From: Parnassius smintheus behrii
Lineage: Eukaryota; Arthropoda; Insecta; Lepidoptera; Papilionidae
Direction: 5' to 3'
NCBI GenBank assembly: GCA_036936625.1
Contig: JAUPFT010000012.1
Coordinates: 48,038,672 to 48,102,671 of the forward strand
Length of the DNA stretch: 64,000 nucleotides
Below the pieces are notes generated by a model. The model was not told the origin of the DNA. It was given only the letters and a program-made list of their open reading frames with translations, and made no database searches. Shown here piece by piece: positions 40,001 through 41,827 of the stretch. The translations under genes and the position numbers were made by a program. Position 1 is the stretch's first letter; every line of letters begins with the position of its first letter.

Positions 40001-40809
40001 ACGTAATCGAGGATAGATGTAGATATCAATGGCCCCCAGCAACTACTTACCATCAGGTGGATTGTGTGCATGTTTGTCATCCTATCCTATAAAAAAAGTT
40101 CTTATTTAAAAGAAATTATACATTGTTTATCATACCTGATCATTGACATATGCTTCCAGCATCTTGTTATATGGCTCACTGATATGGCATGCCATCACTG
40201 TACCTAAAAGTCGGCATGGTAGTGAAATGTGTATTTTTGTCTCTAAAATTTGCCTAACTCTAGCTAATATCAATTGTCCTTCCTTAACTATCTGCAAGGG
40301 AAAAAATATTTGATATAAGCTTTATAAATATATACAGCTGCTAATATTTAAAATCAAATAAATAATCCATAATATTCTACAATGTGAAAACAGTTGCAAT
40401 TGTTAAAAAACATTACCATGAAAATTTTTTAAACCGTTATAAACTATAACAGAAACATTATTGTGACGTTAATACGTATATTGAAAAAGTTAGCATTTGG
40501 TTTACCTTATAATTTAAAGAAATAGCACAATTTTTAAAAGACTGATCATCATCGACCAATACTTCATCCGATAAATAGCCATCATCATCTTCTGTTTTCT
40601 TCTTCGGTTTTTGCTTTTTTCTCTCTCCTTTCTCAGCTGCGCCCAAAAACTATAAATTGAAGTACATCAAATTGTTTACATCATTATCAACGACTTTGAT
40701 TTAATATTTCTGTTTATAAGAAAGAAAATCTTACGTTACTGCTTTGTTTAAAATATGTAACTGATGGTTTCTTTCCCCCTCGTGGAAAGTATTCTTCTGT
40801 ATCTCCCAT
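898..40809 (-). CDS. Rrp5: rRNA biogenesis protein Rrp5/PDCD11, 17 coding exons, 3' partial
   Basis: Rrp5 is a nucleolar S1-repeat protein needed for pre-rRNA processing of both ribosomal subunits. The visible coding exons are 40735-40809, 40506-40649, 40136-40291, 35552-35699, 32809-32928, 31400-31563, 27147-27254, 25152-25289, 23039-23171, 22189-22377, 21210-21301, 16442-16597, 15298-15417, 12286-12366, 11002-12213, 9605-9817 and 898-1026. All borders are GT/AG and all phases join, giving 1,126 codons. The order is an acidic N terminus, about six S1 folds, a Lys/Glu-rich linker, then the HAT region with LWIAYMAFHLQ and KALKTISFREEQEKLNVW, both very close to the family. The stop codon and the rest of the HAT array lie left of the window. 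The S1 half before exon 7 was not found, so one exon is probably missing from this model. Fewer S1 repeats than in vertebrates or yeast are seen. Introns are packed with transposons. Confidence 0.93.
1080..1140 (-). repeat. LINE 3'-end fragment
   Basis: Contains the conserved tail CGGACTTAATGCCTCTCGGC in inverse orientation to the tail at 2100-2150. It is a short orphan LINE 3' end. Confidence 0.4.
1376..2190 (+). pseudogene. LINE remnant with ORF1 N terminus and 3' end
   Basis: Positions 1376-1693 encode 105 residues with a low-complexity head, TFRSKRK, and a heptad coiled coil (ELREIRKGMAEMMQVL), the N-terminal organisation of ORF1 proteins of insect non-LTR retrotransposons. A TGA follows. 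Past more stops, 1860-2100 reads fragments such as RDWIN and ARNKLWHKYKTNP, typical of the stretch before the reverse transcriptase. The 3' tail with GGCATTAAGTCCGCC and AATAAA ends near 2180. The element is internally deleted and dead. It lies in an Rrp5 intron, or in the terminal region if the gene is longer. Confidence 0.6.
2270..3110 (-). pseudogene. CR1/Jockey-like reverse transcriptase remnant
   Basis: Minus-strand reading gives VKPIFKTGTRADRGNYRPIS and ILPVLSKIFERVLYNRL (2840-2980), the opening RT motifs. Then come fragments of KQYGFR, a disrupted IFIDF and a C-terminal part with TTDS-like text, broken by several stops and deletions. The endonuclease part is absent, so the copy is 5' truncated. 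It is similar in kind to the element at 47780-49095. Confidence 0.7.
3110..3900. other. AT-rich sequence without recognisable feature
   Basis: Very AT-rich with many short TAT/ATA runs. I see no ORF above 50 codons, no terminal repeats and no Rrp5 exon. It lies between decayed LINE sequence and a repeat A fragment. Confidence 0.4.
3905..4075 (-). repeat. Repeat A fragment
   Basis: Carries GTGATGGTAAG, CGATTAAGATTCAAAATGC and GAGGACTCTAAGATGGAATG, the 3' half of repeat A, with divergence in the tail. Confidence 0.5.
4293..4949 (+). mobile_element. Penelope-like fold-back unit with GIY-YIG endonuclease remnant
   Basis: Two arms of about 157 bp, 4293-4449 and 4793-4949, are near-perfect inverted copies. 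Both carry a terminal-repeat core with GCTCGAAACGTCGGGTA and CGCGATAAAATCCGTAAAAA. Between them 4505-4690 encodes KNQRSGKSAVCEHAQDRPRH, HRFLPRMIREAIEIKKHP and NFNRE. This is the C-terminal GIY-YIG-type endonuclease region of Penelope elements (SAVxEH, REAIEI and KH-NFNR motifs). No reverse transcriptase is present, so this is a non-autonomous deletion copy. The sister element is at 49131-50800. Confidence 0.8.
4955..5045 (+). repeat. Jockey-type 3'-end fragment
   Basis: Contains CATTCCTCTGGAGTTGCAGT followed by a TTCGTCGGCG variant of the GGGCGGCGG phrase. Better copies are at 51110-51248 and 53510-53670. Confidence 0.45.
5223..8045 (-). pseudogene. LINE ORF2: AP endonuclease plus reverse transcriptase, one premature stop
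   Basis: One continuous reading frame of about 940 codons broken only by TAA at 6894-6896. The upstream part (8045-6897) is an APE-type endonuclease with SFNCKSIK, LQETW, YGGVALLW, LGDFNAHP and SDHYPL in order. The downstream part is a reverse transcriptase with NYRPISLATVVAKVL, NQFGFRPGLSTES, CFLDLSKAFDLVN, GVRQGGLTSPKLFN and the catalytic SYADDMVLL near 5892-5906. The start ATG lies inside the ORF1 stop region. A single-base change in a TTA or similar codon would explain the stop, so the copy is recently inactivated. Confidence 0.88.
8032..9396 (-). CDS. LINE ORF1 protein
   Basis: 454 intact codons. The N terminus has KCNSCNIVISELLAYVQNKL and an ASTFSSEQI segment. Next comes a basic KTTRKGKGKENR patch, then ARDLDKLPPITFDHLDVSKL and LKDLAVVQADIKNI, a conserved helix with coiled-coil character. 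The middle is Ala/Pro/Ser-rich and disordered. The C terminus (FITMVHRDTTENDIVQYVYN) looks like a small RRM-type or zinc-knuckle-replacement fold. ORF1 proteins of this kind bind the element RNA. The stop TAA overlaps the ORF2 start by 14 nt. I recognise the pattern from insect LINEs but can give no family name. Confidence 0.85.
   Translation of the reverse strand: MSCVRAASRDGRVICDCSETVTAAALQGSKMTLKCNSCNIVISELLAYVQNKLSVADEDSIVKICASTFSSEQIGDAKNLLVNSLPADQRKTTRKGKGKENRSLNDIIGLFKVTDPDVLPIFVARDLDKLPPITFDHLDVSKLLKDLAVVQADIKNIKSSYVTVDQLEEVKRECQHFKHTSPPFSAVKVNMRRGAYRDSGPIGLSQFDDTIITNHSQHLNEEPSSPKDYNLNYRCINFMEGNYKSQGAVDSGVSAVEGARVTEQVIGAVAGAGRPSIASSPTPAPTEPRASPPASTGAASKHAEGAIARSFAEVASAEGKWRVVRRGQKQRRYRYTGAAGVSNEESNFKAADRKVPMFITMVHRDTTENDIVQYVYNKTREKITLEKISFSKENKDYNAYKFFVSERKIDIFLDKTLWPQGVIFRRFVNFKRNHSSGTNGTVNTVNGPTPNGNG
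9605..9817 (-). CDS. Rrp5: Rrp5 exon 16, start of HAT repeats
   Basis: 71 codons in phase 0-0. A basic Glu-rich coiled coil (KVAKAREEEERVRQLE) leads into SAEQFERALLARPDASQLWI and AYMAFHLQ, the first HAT repeat. It ends CTGCAG before GTCAAT, so the donor is GT but otherwise weak. Confidence 0.93.
9830..10436. other. Rrp5 intron sequence, no feature seen
   Basis: AT-rich intron with a short ATAGATTATAGATA-type repetitive patch at 9840-9900. I see no ORF or terminal repeats. Confidence 0.4.
10437..10735 (-). repeat. 320-bp SINE-like repeat A copy
   Basis: Matches the family from TTATACCATTGGGTATCAAA through GAAAACTAAGATGAAATGCC to GCAGCATGG-like CAGCGTGGCTCTACCACGT. It lies in the intron between Rrp5 exons 15 and 16. 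Confidence 0.65.
10978..10992. repeat. (TA)n microsatellite next to a splice donor
   Basis: A short run of seven TA units 10 bp beyond the Rrp5 exon 15 donor. Confidence 0.7.
11002..12213 (-). CDS. Rrp5: Rrp5 exon 15, charged linker
   Basis: 404 codons in one exon, phase 0-0, far longer than any other exon here. It is mostly Lys/Glu/Asp/Ser with nuclear-localisation-like runs (KKKQK, KKERKKKKDKRK), an internal conserved-looking segment with LTPQDLGLIDMSD, and a helical stretch around KSLLKAIKAKMLRIKK. It ends FWSAPAE plus a Ser/Asp acidic tail. In vertebrates and yeast this part of the protein also carries further S1 domains; I see none here. Confidence 0.9.
12286..12366 (-). CDS. Rrp5: Rrp5 exon 14, end of S1 repeat 6
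   Basis: 27 codons in phase 0-0. It reads VNCTILKVDAKNKRMSGSL, the last S1 strand (V-x-x-x-V-x-x-VD-x-x-x-x-R-M-x-x-SL). The donor GTAAGT is close to ideal. Confidence 0.9.
12508..12977. mobile_element. MITE or solo end of the 41.2-kb Tc1-like transposon
   Basis: Collinear with 43055-43522 of the transposon: CAAACAACAATAATTCTT, TACAGCTGTA, AACTCAAAATCTGTCGATCT, TTTACAATAATTTGCCGATT, GAGAATATCTCAA, and the terminal CTAGTCCGTGACCGGACACA. Only the right-hand terminal repeat is present, so this is an end fragment or a deletion derivative. Confidence 0.7.
12986..13023. repeat. Perfect 15-bp hairpin
   Basis: AAATGTCCCCCATAT (12986-13000) and its exact complement (13009-13023) flank the 8-nt loop ATTGCCTC. 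It lies in a repeat B fragment immediately before the minisatellite. Confidence 0.75.
13115..15226. repeat. 33-bp minisatellite, 64 units in two types
   Basis: 64 head-to-tail copies of a 33-bp unit, identical except for one C/T site (GACGCC or GACGTC); 38 units are the C type and 26 the T type. Each unit contains the palindromic E-box CACGTG and several CpGs. The plus-frame translation is (FPSD[A/V]YDTHVV)x64. Because 33 is divisible by 3 and the unit lacks stops in four of six frames, both long ORFs (13112-15232 plus, 13085-15220 minus) are expected by chance. Neither starts with ATG (TTG and GTG), so no protein is called. The array sits in the Rrp5 intron between exons 13 and 14. Confidence 0.97.
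15298..15417 (-). CDS. Rrp5: Rrp5 exon 13, S1 repeat 6
   Basis: 40 codons in phase 0-0. It reads YLLVSFFNGLVAHVPGKLV, the family's F-x-NG-x-x-x-x-VP strand, then FHLGQI before GTGAGT. The following intron contains the 64-copy minisatellite. Confidence 0.92.
15630..15957. repeat. Head-to-head inverted pair of repeat A 3' halves
   Basis: 15630-15735 is the repeat A tail in minus orientation (TATAGAATAAAGTG, TCCACTTGTTGG). 15790-15957 is the tail in plus orientation (GAGGCATTCCATCTTAGTCC to CTATAAAAAAA). About 60 bp of unrelated AT-rich sequence separates them. Confidence 0.65.
16135..16245. repeat. Repeat B fragment
   Basis: Contains ACTGAACATAGGCCCCCCCA, AGAGGGGATATTTGCCATAG and CCACGCTTGGCAAGTGGGTT, closely matching 13010-13060 and the reverse of 26150-26230. 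Confidence 0.55.
16250..16428 (-). repeat. CR1-like LINE 3'-end fragment abutting exon 12
   Basis: The minus strand reads KHKLVIPVYRLHRVS and continues through TTTCCGGGGCTTTGTTGTAA (plus strand). It parallels the C terminus and tail of the LINE at 47800-47945 (RHKLVVPVTRLHRVS, TTTTCTGGGATTTTGTTGTA). The fragment starts less than 20 bp from the Rrp5 exon 12 splice donor. Confidence 0.65.
16442..16597 (-). CDS. Rrp5: Rrp5 exon 12, S1 repeats 5 and 6
   Basis: 52 codons in phase 0-0. It reads VGQEVKARVLTLDPSKPSLV, then VGKAYTGVIL before GTGAGT. LINE-derived sequence begins within about 20 bp downstream of this donor, so the donor sits at an element boundary yet is intact. Confidence 0.92.
17282..18574 (+). 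mobile_element. mariner-family DNA transposon, 1,293 bp
   Basis: Terminal inverted repeats start CGAGGGTGGATTGAAAAGTA on the left and are mirrored at 18543-18574. Both ends are flanked by TA (17280-17281 and 18575-18576), the mariner target-site duplication. The length is standard for the family. It carries one transposase gene with a frameshift and a nonsense codon. Confidence 0.93.
17461..18508 (+). pseudogene. mariner transposase, DD34D type, disrupted
   Basis: The start MEQIEQRAVIKYLHKKEL opens the N-terminal paired-like helix-turn-helix region, with SSVKKWIAEFKRG and RSGRPS. The catalytic domain carries VTMDETWIHY (first Asp), LFHQDNARVH (second Asp) and PYSPDLAPSDFFLF (third Asp, 34 residues later), the mariner DD34D signature. 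The reading frame shifts by one base near 17808-17825 (frame 1 to frame 2) after LGFHKVC. A TAA at 18341-18343 replaces the expected lysine codon after PDL. The frame then continues KHLGGQRF to DGDYVEK. Only two lesions, so the copy is young but dead. Confidence 0.93.
18895..19300 (-). repeat. Repeat A copy interrupted by a Penelope terminal repeat
   Basis: 18895-19020 is the minus-orientation repeat A tail (AACGAGCACACAGTTCACCT). 19240-19300 is its head (CGACCTATTCGTGCTACAAC, GCAGCATGGCTTTACCACGT). The middle third is missing and the Penelope hairpin 19021-19208 sits between. Confidence 0.6.
19021..19208 (+). mobile_element. Penelope-type terminal-repeat hairpin
   Basis: Arms 19021-19087 and 19142-19208 are inverted copies with one mismatch over 67 bp. 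They contain TTTTACGGATTTTATCGCG, as in the other Penelope units here. The 54-nt spacer holds CGTGACCATGGGTACTGG and CCCGAAACGTCGGG, the same core as at 4874-4894 and 50722-50742. No coding sequence remains. Confidence 0.75.
19300..20090. other. Intronic AT-rich sequence, no feature seen
   Basis: The stretch includes palindromic GATATCGATATC at about 19585 and a GAGCGTAACGTTACA motif near 19785. There is no ORF with recognisable motifs. Confidence 0.35.
20095..20310. repeat. Dispersed repeat C
   Basis: GGATTCGCACGGGTGATTTC, TGGATCTCGGCAGCAGCGCC and TTTCATCAAAATCGTTCGAG have counterparts at 23330-23490 (CGCGCGGGTGATTTTTGG, ATCTCGACAACAGCTCCACC). Neither copy shows clear ends. The class is unknown. 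Confidence 0.5.
20310..21205. other. Intronic sequence, no feature seen
   Basis: AT-rich, with no ORF above 60 codons and no inverted ends. The final 5 bp abut Rrp5 exon 11. Confidence 0.35.
21210..21301 (-). CDS. Rrp5: Rrp5 exon 11, S1 repeat 5
   Basis: 92 bp, phase 1 to 0. Joined to exon 10 it gives GFVPQTHLSD, a textbook S1 motif, then KKATTSQLTKKKYK before GTAACT. Confidence 0.9.
21575..21860 (+). repeat. 320-bp SINE-like repeat A copy
   Basis: Runs from GAGCACGCTGCAGCTACAAA through GGTCGAGTAGACTGGGGTAG and GGCTTTCCATCTTAGTTCTC to TTACCATCAGGTGGACTG and TTCTATAAAAAAAA. Confidence 0.65.
22100..22150. repeat. (CA)n-rich microsatellite
   Basis: Interrupted CA/CG run around 22104-22150, 40 bp beyond the Rrp5 exon 10 donor. 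It gives rise to His/Thr-rich spurious ORFs. Confidence 0.6.
22189..22377 (-). CDS. Rrp5: Rrp5 exon 10, S1 repeats 4 and 5
   Basis: 189 bp, phase 1 to 1. It reads THRVRVLCYNLSDYTYSLS, then VGDIVPATVKVVAEDRLHLA and VGRLP, ending G before GTATGA. It closes repeat 4 and opens repeat 5. Confidence 0.9.
22895..23005 (+). repeat. Repeat A fragment
   Basis: Contains GAGGCATTCCATCTTAGTCC and TCAGGGATGACAACGTATCT, ending at ATTTTGATTCCTAATT. It lies 35 bp from exon 9. Confidence 0.55.
23039..23171 (-). CDS. Rrp5: Rrp5 exon 9, S1 repeat 4
   Basis: 133 bp, phase 0 to 1. It reads IKILGRSIIFKLG, then GTLSLRRIQVDED. The donor is G before GTGCGT. A partial copy of the 320-bp SINE-like repeat (about 22900-23000) lies only some 40 bp beyond the donor. 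Confidence 0.88.
23325..23500. repeat. Dispersed repeat C, second copy, with TATATA tail
   Basis: Collinear with 20105-20300: CGCGCGGGTGATTTTTGG, CTACCGGGTCCAATTGTGTA, GTTTCGGGTTTTAGTGAGAC, then a (TA)n run that also contains the target site of the adjacent solo LTR. Confidence 0.5.
23506..23935 (+). mobile_element. Solo LTR of a Ty3/gypsy-type element
   Basis: 430 bp from TGCTGCGCGCC to CTCCGTAACA, flanked by ATAT on both sides (23502-23505 and 23936-23939). Internal blocks match the LTR at 60738-61067: CATTCTGGATGTTTCGG, ATACGAGCGAAGCTT, CGGAGTGAAATAAAGTGAA, AATCGGCAGTTTTTATTGTC. No internal coding sequence adjoins it. Confidence 0.85.
24000..24830. other. AT-rich intronic sequence
   Basis: Contains TATATA and TTTATTTATTTA runs and no supported ORF. 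A LINE-like polyadenylation region (GCAATAAAGTTATTGAGTAT) is near 24500. Confidence 0.3.
24880..25036 (+). repeat. LINE 3' end with stem-loop and microsatellite tail
   Basis: GTTGTCTGGAAGAGATAGCT, TTTAGCGATAAGACCGCC, TGTACAATAAAG, then (TAC)n. The inverted counterparts at 41690-41735 and 44380-44405 show this is the common 3' end of one LINE family. A long (AT)n run follows at 25051-25094. Confidence 0.65.
25051..25094. repeat. (AT)n microsatellite
   Basis: About 22 AT units. The minus-strand ORF across it is a low-complexity artefact. Confidence 0.9.
25152..25289 (-). CDS. Rrp5: Rrp5 exon 8, S1 repeats 3 and 4
   Basis: 46 codons in phase 0-0. It reads IRARVLYVIPTRNTPFLTMK, which ends repeat 3, then FKEGDIIEEAQ, which starts the next S1 domain. 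The acceptor is AAACAG and the donor is GTACAA. Confidence 0.9.
25602..26009 (+). mobile_element. Second solo LTR of the same lineage
   Basis: 408 bp from TGTTGCGCGCCACA to GCTCGTAACA. It shares GCGCGCCACA with the first solo LTR and CGAACATTCTAGATG, CGATACAAACGAA, GTCAGTTTTTATTGT and CCCAAGCTCGTAACA with the gypsy LTR. The flanks TTAA and TTAG agree at three of four positions, consistent with a decayed target duplication. Confidence 0.8.
26145..26265. repeat. Repeat B fragment, inverted
   Basis: TTGCCAACCCGCCTGTTGGC and AATATCCCCCCTATGAGGCA are the reverse of the phrases at 13010-13050 and 16160-16220. Confidence 0.55.
26470..26690 (+). repeat. Divergent repeat A copy
   Basis: TGAATGGGTCAGCTCGACCG, AACGGAGACCCTTTTCACTA and CATCTTAGCCATCACG follow the family order, but with more substitutions than other copies. 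Confidence 0.5.
27147..27254 (-). CDS. Rrp5: Rrp5 exon 7, S1 repeat 3 (core)
   Basis: 36 codons in phase 0-0 after TTCTGCAG. It reads SLDNGIEGHVFENTTAYV, then RPNLGQR before GTAAAT. NGIEGHV is the classic fourth-strand S1 motif. A reading frame open upstream to 27302 makes a longer exon possible. Confidence 0.82.
27324..27729. mobile_element. Fold-back MITE, about 406 bp
   Basis: The ends TACTGGATGACCTTTTTT and AAAAAAGGTCATCCAGTA are exact inverted copies. Inside, AAATTCAAATCACTTCCACC is mirrored by GGTGGATATGATTTGAATTT, so most of the element can fold back. There is no coding content. A TA at each end suggests a TA target. Confidence 0.75.
27748..27802. repeat. 27-bp tandem duplication
   Basis: CACAGAGTATCTAATAATAA plus TAAAATT occurs twice in direct succession. 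Confidence 0.85.
28255..28885. repeat. Repeat D with CTACGGAAC inverted ends
   Basis: Begins GTGTTCCGTAGTCAACTAGG with TCTGTCTGTCCGTC and ends ACTACGGAACCCTACACTGA, GTGGCCCGACACG, GGCCGGTTTTT. The GTTCCGTAG/CTACGGAAC ends are inverted. It is non-coding and probably a non-autonomous DNA element. It contains a run of 12 C at about 28600. Confidence 0.55.
28890..29880. other. Intronic sequence with a GC-rich island
   Basis: 29150-29400 is unusually GC-rich (GCGCGGGGCGCCCGCGGCGG). Short ORFs on both strands cross it but show no motif and no Rrp5 similarity. This is the interval in which the missing S1 exon might be sought. Confidence 0.35.
29885..30652 (+). pseudogene. Non-LTR retrotransposon C terminus (RNase H end) with (GAA)n tail
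   Basis: 29895-30422 encodes 175 residues beginning GIHGNETADVLAKNA, the C-terminal RNase H motif (His and Asp). Then comes LRIGHACTHAHLAKI and a zinc-like CECGLDEGSTNHIFFNC. This order is typical of insect LINEs that carry RNase H. About 200 bp of 3' UTR ends in AAAGAAAGAAGAAGAAGAAG. The 5' end with endonuclease and RT is absent. Confidence 0.75.
30655..31395. other. Intronic sequence, no feature seen
   Basis: No ORF or repeat ends seen apart from a short GTAAGTAGGTAGGTAG patch. 31321-31395 resembles the edge of a repeat (TACAGGGTGTTAGTGG in reverse). Confidence 0.3.
31400..31563 (-). CDS. Rrp5: Rrp5 exon 6, end of S1 repeat 2
   Basis: 164 bp, phase 1 to 0. The ATCTCAG acceptor gives EKGTLSWCCVKTITAE, then VVTLSSEL, the closing strands of S1 repeat 2, and the linker ends ALDFTVDK before GTACCT. 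The opening strands of the next S1 domain would be expected directly after this and were not located. Confidence 0.87.
31592..31890 (+). repeat. 320-bp SINE-like repeat A copy
   Basis: Starts TACGTGGTAGAGCCTTGCTG, about 28 bp outside Rrp5 exon 6. It passes GGCTCGACCG, ACGAGGCATTTCATCTTAGT and ATTGAGGATAAACGTAGATG, and ends near TTATTCTAAATTAAAAAA. Confidence 0.65.
31915..32175 (-). repeat. tRNA-SINE 3'-body fragment
   Basis: GGCGGCCAGTCTCAACGG, ATAGTGCACAAGTGTATGCG and ACGTGCTTTCCGAGGCACGG belong to the body of the tRNA-derived SINE family whose head is at 35967. Related phrases are at 36110-36140 and 36385-36450. Confidence 0.5.
32218..32537 (+). repeat. 320-bp SINE-like repeat A, full copy
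   Basis: ACATGGTAGAGCCATGCTGC at the head, CACTCAACCGGGGAAGGACC, GAACCGGAGACCTGTTTTAC, AATCGAGGATAAATGTAGAT, and TTATTCTATAAAAAA at the tail. It is one of the best-preserved copies. Confidence 0.7.
32809..32928 (-). CDS. Rrp5: Rrp5 exon 5, S1 repeat 2
   Basis: 120 bp, phase 1 to 1. It reads ALLQAAVSSVEDHGYVMDIG, then TRAFLPK. The SSxEDHGYxxDIG pattern followed by TRAFLP is one of the most conserved parts of Rrp5 and was decisive for the identification. Confidence 0.93.
   Translation of the reverse strand: MLSYKLPYPRWKTMVMLWTLVFLTQEPFCLRPLLTLKWN
33000..33570. other. Intronic sequence, no feature seen
   Basis: AT-rich, with a GTGATAAGTGGTGATTAAG phrase also seen near position 185. No coding signal. 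Confidence 0.3.
33573..33800 (-). mobile_element. Retroposed LINE 3' fragment with 10-bp target duplication
   Basis: GCCGCGAGCG occurs at 33573-33582 and again at 33791-33800. The 208-bp insert between them starts on the plus strand with a run of ten T (a minus-strand poly-A tail) and holds the 20-bp palindrome CCACGCAGCCGGCTGCGTGG. Poly-A plus direct flanking repeats marks a target-primed insertion, 5' truncated. Confidence 0.8.
34318..34740 (-). repeat. Jockey-type LINE 3' end
   Basis: Plus strand TTTTTTATAGGAGAGGGGGT, GCCGCCCATGAACTACTATA, AAGTCGTATCGGTCCGG and TCGCGATGTGCGATAGTGAA are the reverse of the plus-oriented 3' ends at 51110-51248 and 53340-53670. Confidence 0.7.
34762..35448. 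mobile_element. Non-autonomous hAT-like element
   Basis: 687 bp with imperfect ends TAGAGGTGGGCCGAATATTC and (reverse) TAGGGATGGGCTGAATATGG, flanked by CTTACAAC and CTCACAAC. The 8-bp near-identical flank is the hAT target-duplication length. Both subterminal regions are packed with the palindrome CCGAATATTCGG. No transposase ORF. Confidence 0.8.
35552..35699 (-). CDS. Rrp5: Rrp5 exon 4, end of S1 repeat 1
   Basis: 148 bp, phase 0 to 1. It starts after an AACCAG acceptor and reads LQQMFRVGQYVAVKVLEV, the conserved F-x-GQ-V strand that closes the first S1 domain. It ends with a lone G before GTATCA, which is completed by exon 5. Confidence 0.9.
35967..36305 (+). mobile_element. tRNA-derived SINE
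   Basis: The head 35967-36042 is tRNA-like, with A box TGGTCTAGTGG (35975-35985) and B box GGTTCGAATCC (36020-36030). The T-stem CTGGG/CCCGG pairs and an acceptor-like TGCCTCG/CGGGCCA pairs at six of seven positions. The tRNA-unrelated body (GTGCCTCGGAAGGCACGTAA, GTGTCGGTTTACCG, ATAATCCTGTCCTGCACCGA) ends in (ATT)n. RNA polymerase III promoter boxes are therefore present. Confidence 0.85.
36755..36925 (+). pseudogene. Non-LTR reverse transcriptase fragment
   Basis: Plus-strand reading PKSYRPISLISFLQ, a stop, then TTERVCARDLRE is the first RT motif of an I/Jockey-type LINE. Only about 50 codons survive. Confidence 0.5.
36930..37160 (-). repeat. Jockey-type LINE 3' end
   Basis: Plus strand TTTTTTTATAGAAGAGGGGG, GCGGCTCACCTGATGGGAAG and AACACCAGGGGAATTGCAGA are the reverse complement of the standard Jockey tail in this window. 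Confidence 0.65.
37281..37345 (+). repeat. Second tRNA-like SINE head
   Basis: A-box-like TAGCCTAATGG (37281-37291) and B-box GGTTCGAATC (37324-37333) at tRNA-like spacing. It is truncated directly into Jockey sequence, with no SINE body. Confidence 0.5.
37345..37905 (-). pseudogene. Jockey-type LINE C-terminal fragment
   Basis: The minus-strand reading includes PQCQLLPLDCIQRRAIRIVD, SDRLDSLAL, LCVFYSIYHRECTEELF and PAAKFHERTSRHNSRYNPHH, the C-terminal region after the RT domain of Jockey LINEs. Two overlapping frames carry it, so there is at least one frameshift near 37650. The 3' part continues in the repeat at 36930-37160 with a gap. Confidence 0.75.
37910..39775. other. 1.9 kb of Rrp5 intron with no supported feature
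   Basis: Short ORFs on both strands (for example 38033-38242 minus and 38155-38358 plus) lack motifs and plausible splice sites in the right phase. 38355-38597 minus has FKVKCVLQV-like text but does not fit the phase-0 join of exons 3 and 4. Confidence 0.4.
39780..40098 (+). repeat. 320-bp SINE-like repeat A, reference-quality copy
   Basis: Complete from TGTGGTAGAGCCATGCTTCA to CCTATCCTATAAAAAAAG. It contains GGTCGACTTGACCGGGGAAG, CTTAATGCTACTGTGTTTCG, GAGACCCTTCTTACTGGAAA and TTACCATCAGGTGGATTGTG. It ends 38 bp from the Rrp5 exon 3 donor. Confidence 0.75.
40136..40291 (-). CDS. Rrp5: Rrp5 exon 3, first S1 repeat
   Basis: 52 codons in phase 0-0 between a TTGCAG acceptor and a GTATGA donor. 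It reads EGQLILARVRQI, then LPCRLLGTVMACHISEPYN, the beta-strand pattern of an S1 (OB-fold) domain. The next visible exon is 4.4 kb away because the intron holds a 320-bp SINE-like insertion (39780-40098), Jockey fragments and other repeats. Confidence 0.9.
40506..40649 (-). CDS. Rrp5: Rrp5 exon 2
   Basis: 48 codons in phase 0-0. It begins after a TATAG acceptor with FLGAAEKGERKKQKPKKK, then an acidic stretch TEDDDGYLSDEVLVDDD, and ends NYK before GTAAAC. This is the basic and acidic low-complexity tract that precedes the first S1 fold. Confidence 0.9.
40735..40809 (-). CDS. Rrp5: Rrp5 exon 1 (start codon)
   Basis: Encodes 25 residues starting MGDTEEYFPRGGKK. The FPRGG motif is typical of the Rrp5 N terminus and supports the ATG at 40807-40809. 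The exon ends in phase 0 at AAC followed by GTAAGA. A non-coding first exon further upstream cannot be excluded. Confidence 0.88.
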
Positions 40810-41235
40810 TATCACAGAGAATAAGACTTAAAATTCTATTCAAAATTTTTTCCATTCAAAATTTAAATTAACTATTCCCATCAAAGGATGAAGCATGACA
40901 TTTAGAGGTTATGAAAACGTTTAAAATTTGCCTTTTGAAAAAATATGTCAATTGAAGGAAAAAAAAATACTATCCTTATATTAATAAAACCATTCATAAT
41001 CAAAATTTTCATAATTAAAGATAATTATATTAGAATTCAAAAATTTTACTTATAATTGGTAGAAATATTGTAAAAAACTGATTATAAACGCAAAAATCTT
41101 CATTTATAAAAAAAAACTTTGTAGTTTAAGTCCTTAATCCTTATTGCATTATCGAAACGTATCTGGGTTTTTTTCTACTTATTGTTGCACTGGCTATAAG
41201 TCTTTTAGCCAATAACATTACAAATTATTTTCACT
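40810..41235 (-). promoter_or_regulatory. Rrp5 5' flank, probable promoter
   Basis: About 425 bp separate the Rrp5 start codon from the terminal inverted repeat of the transposon at 41239. The stretch is AT-rich with no obvious TATA box or long ORF. The core promoter presumably lies here by position alone. Confidence 0.3.
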
Positions 41236-41599
41236 TATACAGTGTGTCCGGTCACGGACTAGCGATATTTTAGGTACTTATAATACAGCTATTTTAATAT
41301 AAAAATACACTAAAACTCGTACGAATTAACTTGAGACCTGGGCCGATGACGTAATTGTCAATGTACGGTGTGCAAAATAATGCGTCGTAATATTTTTTTA
41401 TTTGAAATTTTTGAGATTTGCATGAGATTATTAATAAAAACAAAATGAAATGTTCTGGCAAGGGGTGAAGTAATAAGTGATATACTGTTGCCATTTTTAT
41501 GTATTTTAAATATTTATTTTTTATAATATATAATATTATTCTTAGTTAACGCGTCAAGGATGGACAAAGAAATAAACATACACACTTTCTCATTTATAA

Positions 41600-41785
41600 T
41601 GTTATTAATTTATTTATTATACACTTTATTGCCCTATAAAAAGTGTTACAGATTCGTACACAATAAAAATACAAAGCATAACAGGCGACCTTATTGCTAA
41701 AAAGCAATCTCTCCCAGGCAACCTTAGGGTGAAAGTGAATCAATCTTGGATAAGCGGAACAGCACAAACTATGTAAAATCAAGGA
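41600..41785 (-). repeat. Nested LINE 3' end
   Basis: Reverse of GTTGCCTGGGAGAGATTGCT, TTTTAGCAATAAGGTCGCC and an ATTTTTATTGTGTACG tail, the same family as 24880-25036. Confidence 0.65.
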
Positions 41786-41827
41786 ATAGAAGTAAGGAAT
41801 ATTAATAAGGATTTATTATAATATTTA

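Noticed and set aside
40458..40646. Independent 62-residue minus-strand gene
   Set aside because: It is Rrp5 exon 2 read through its splice donor.
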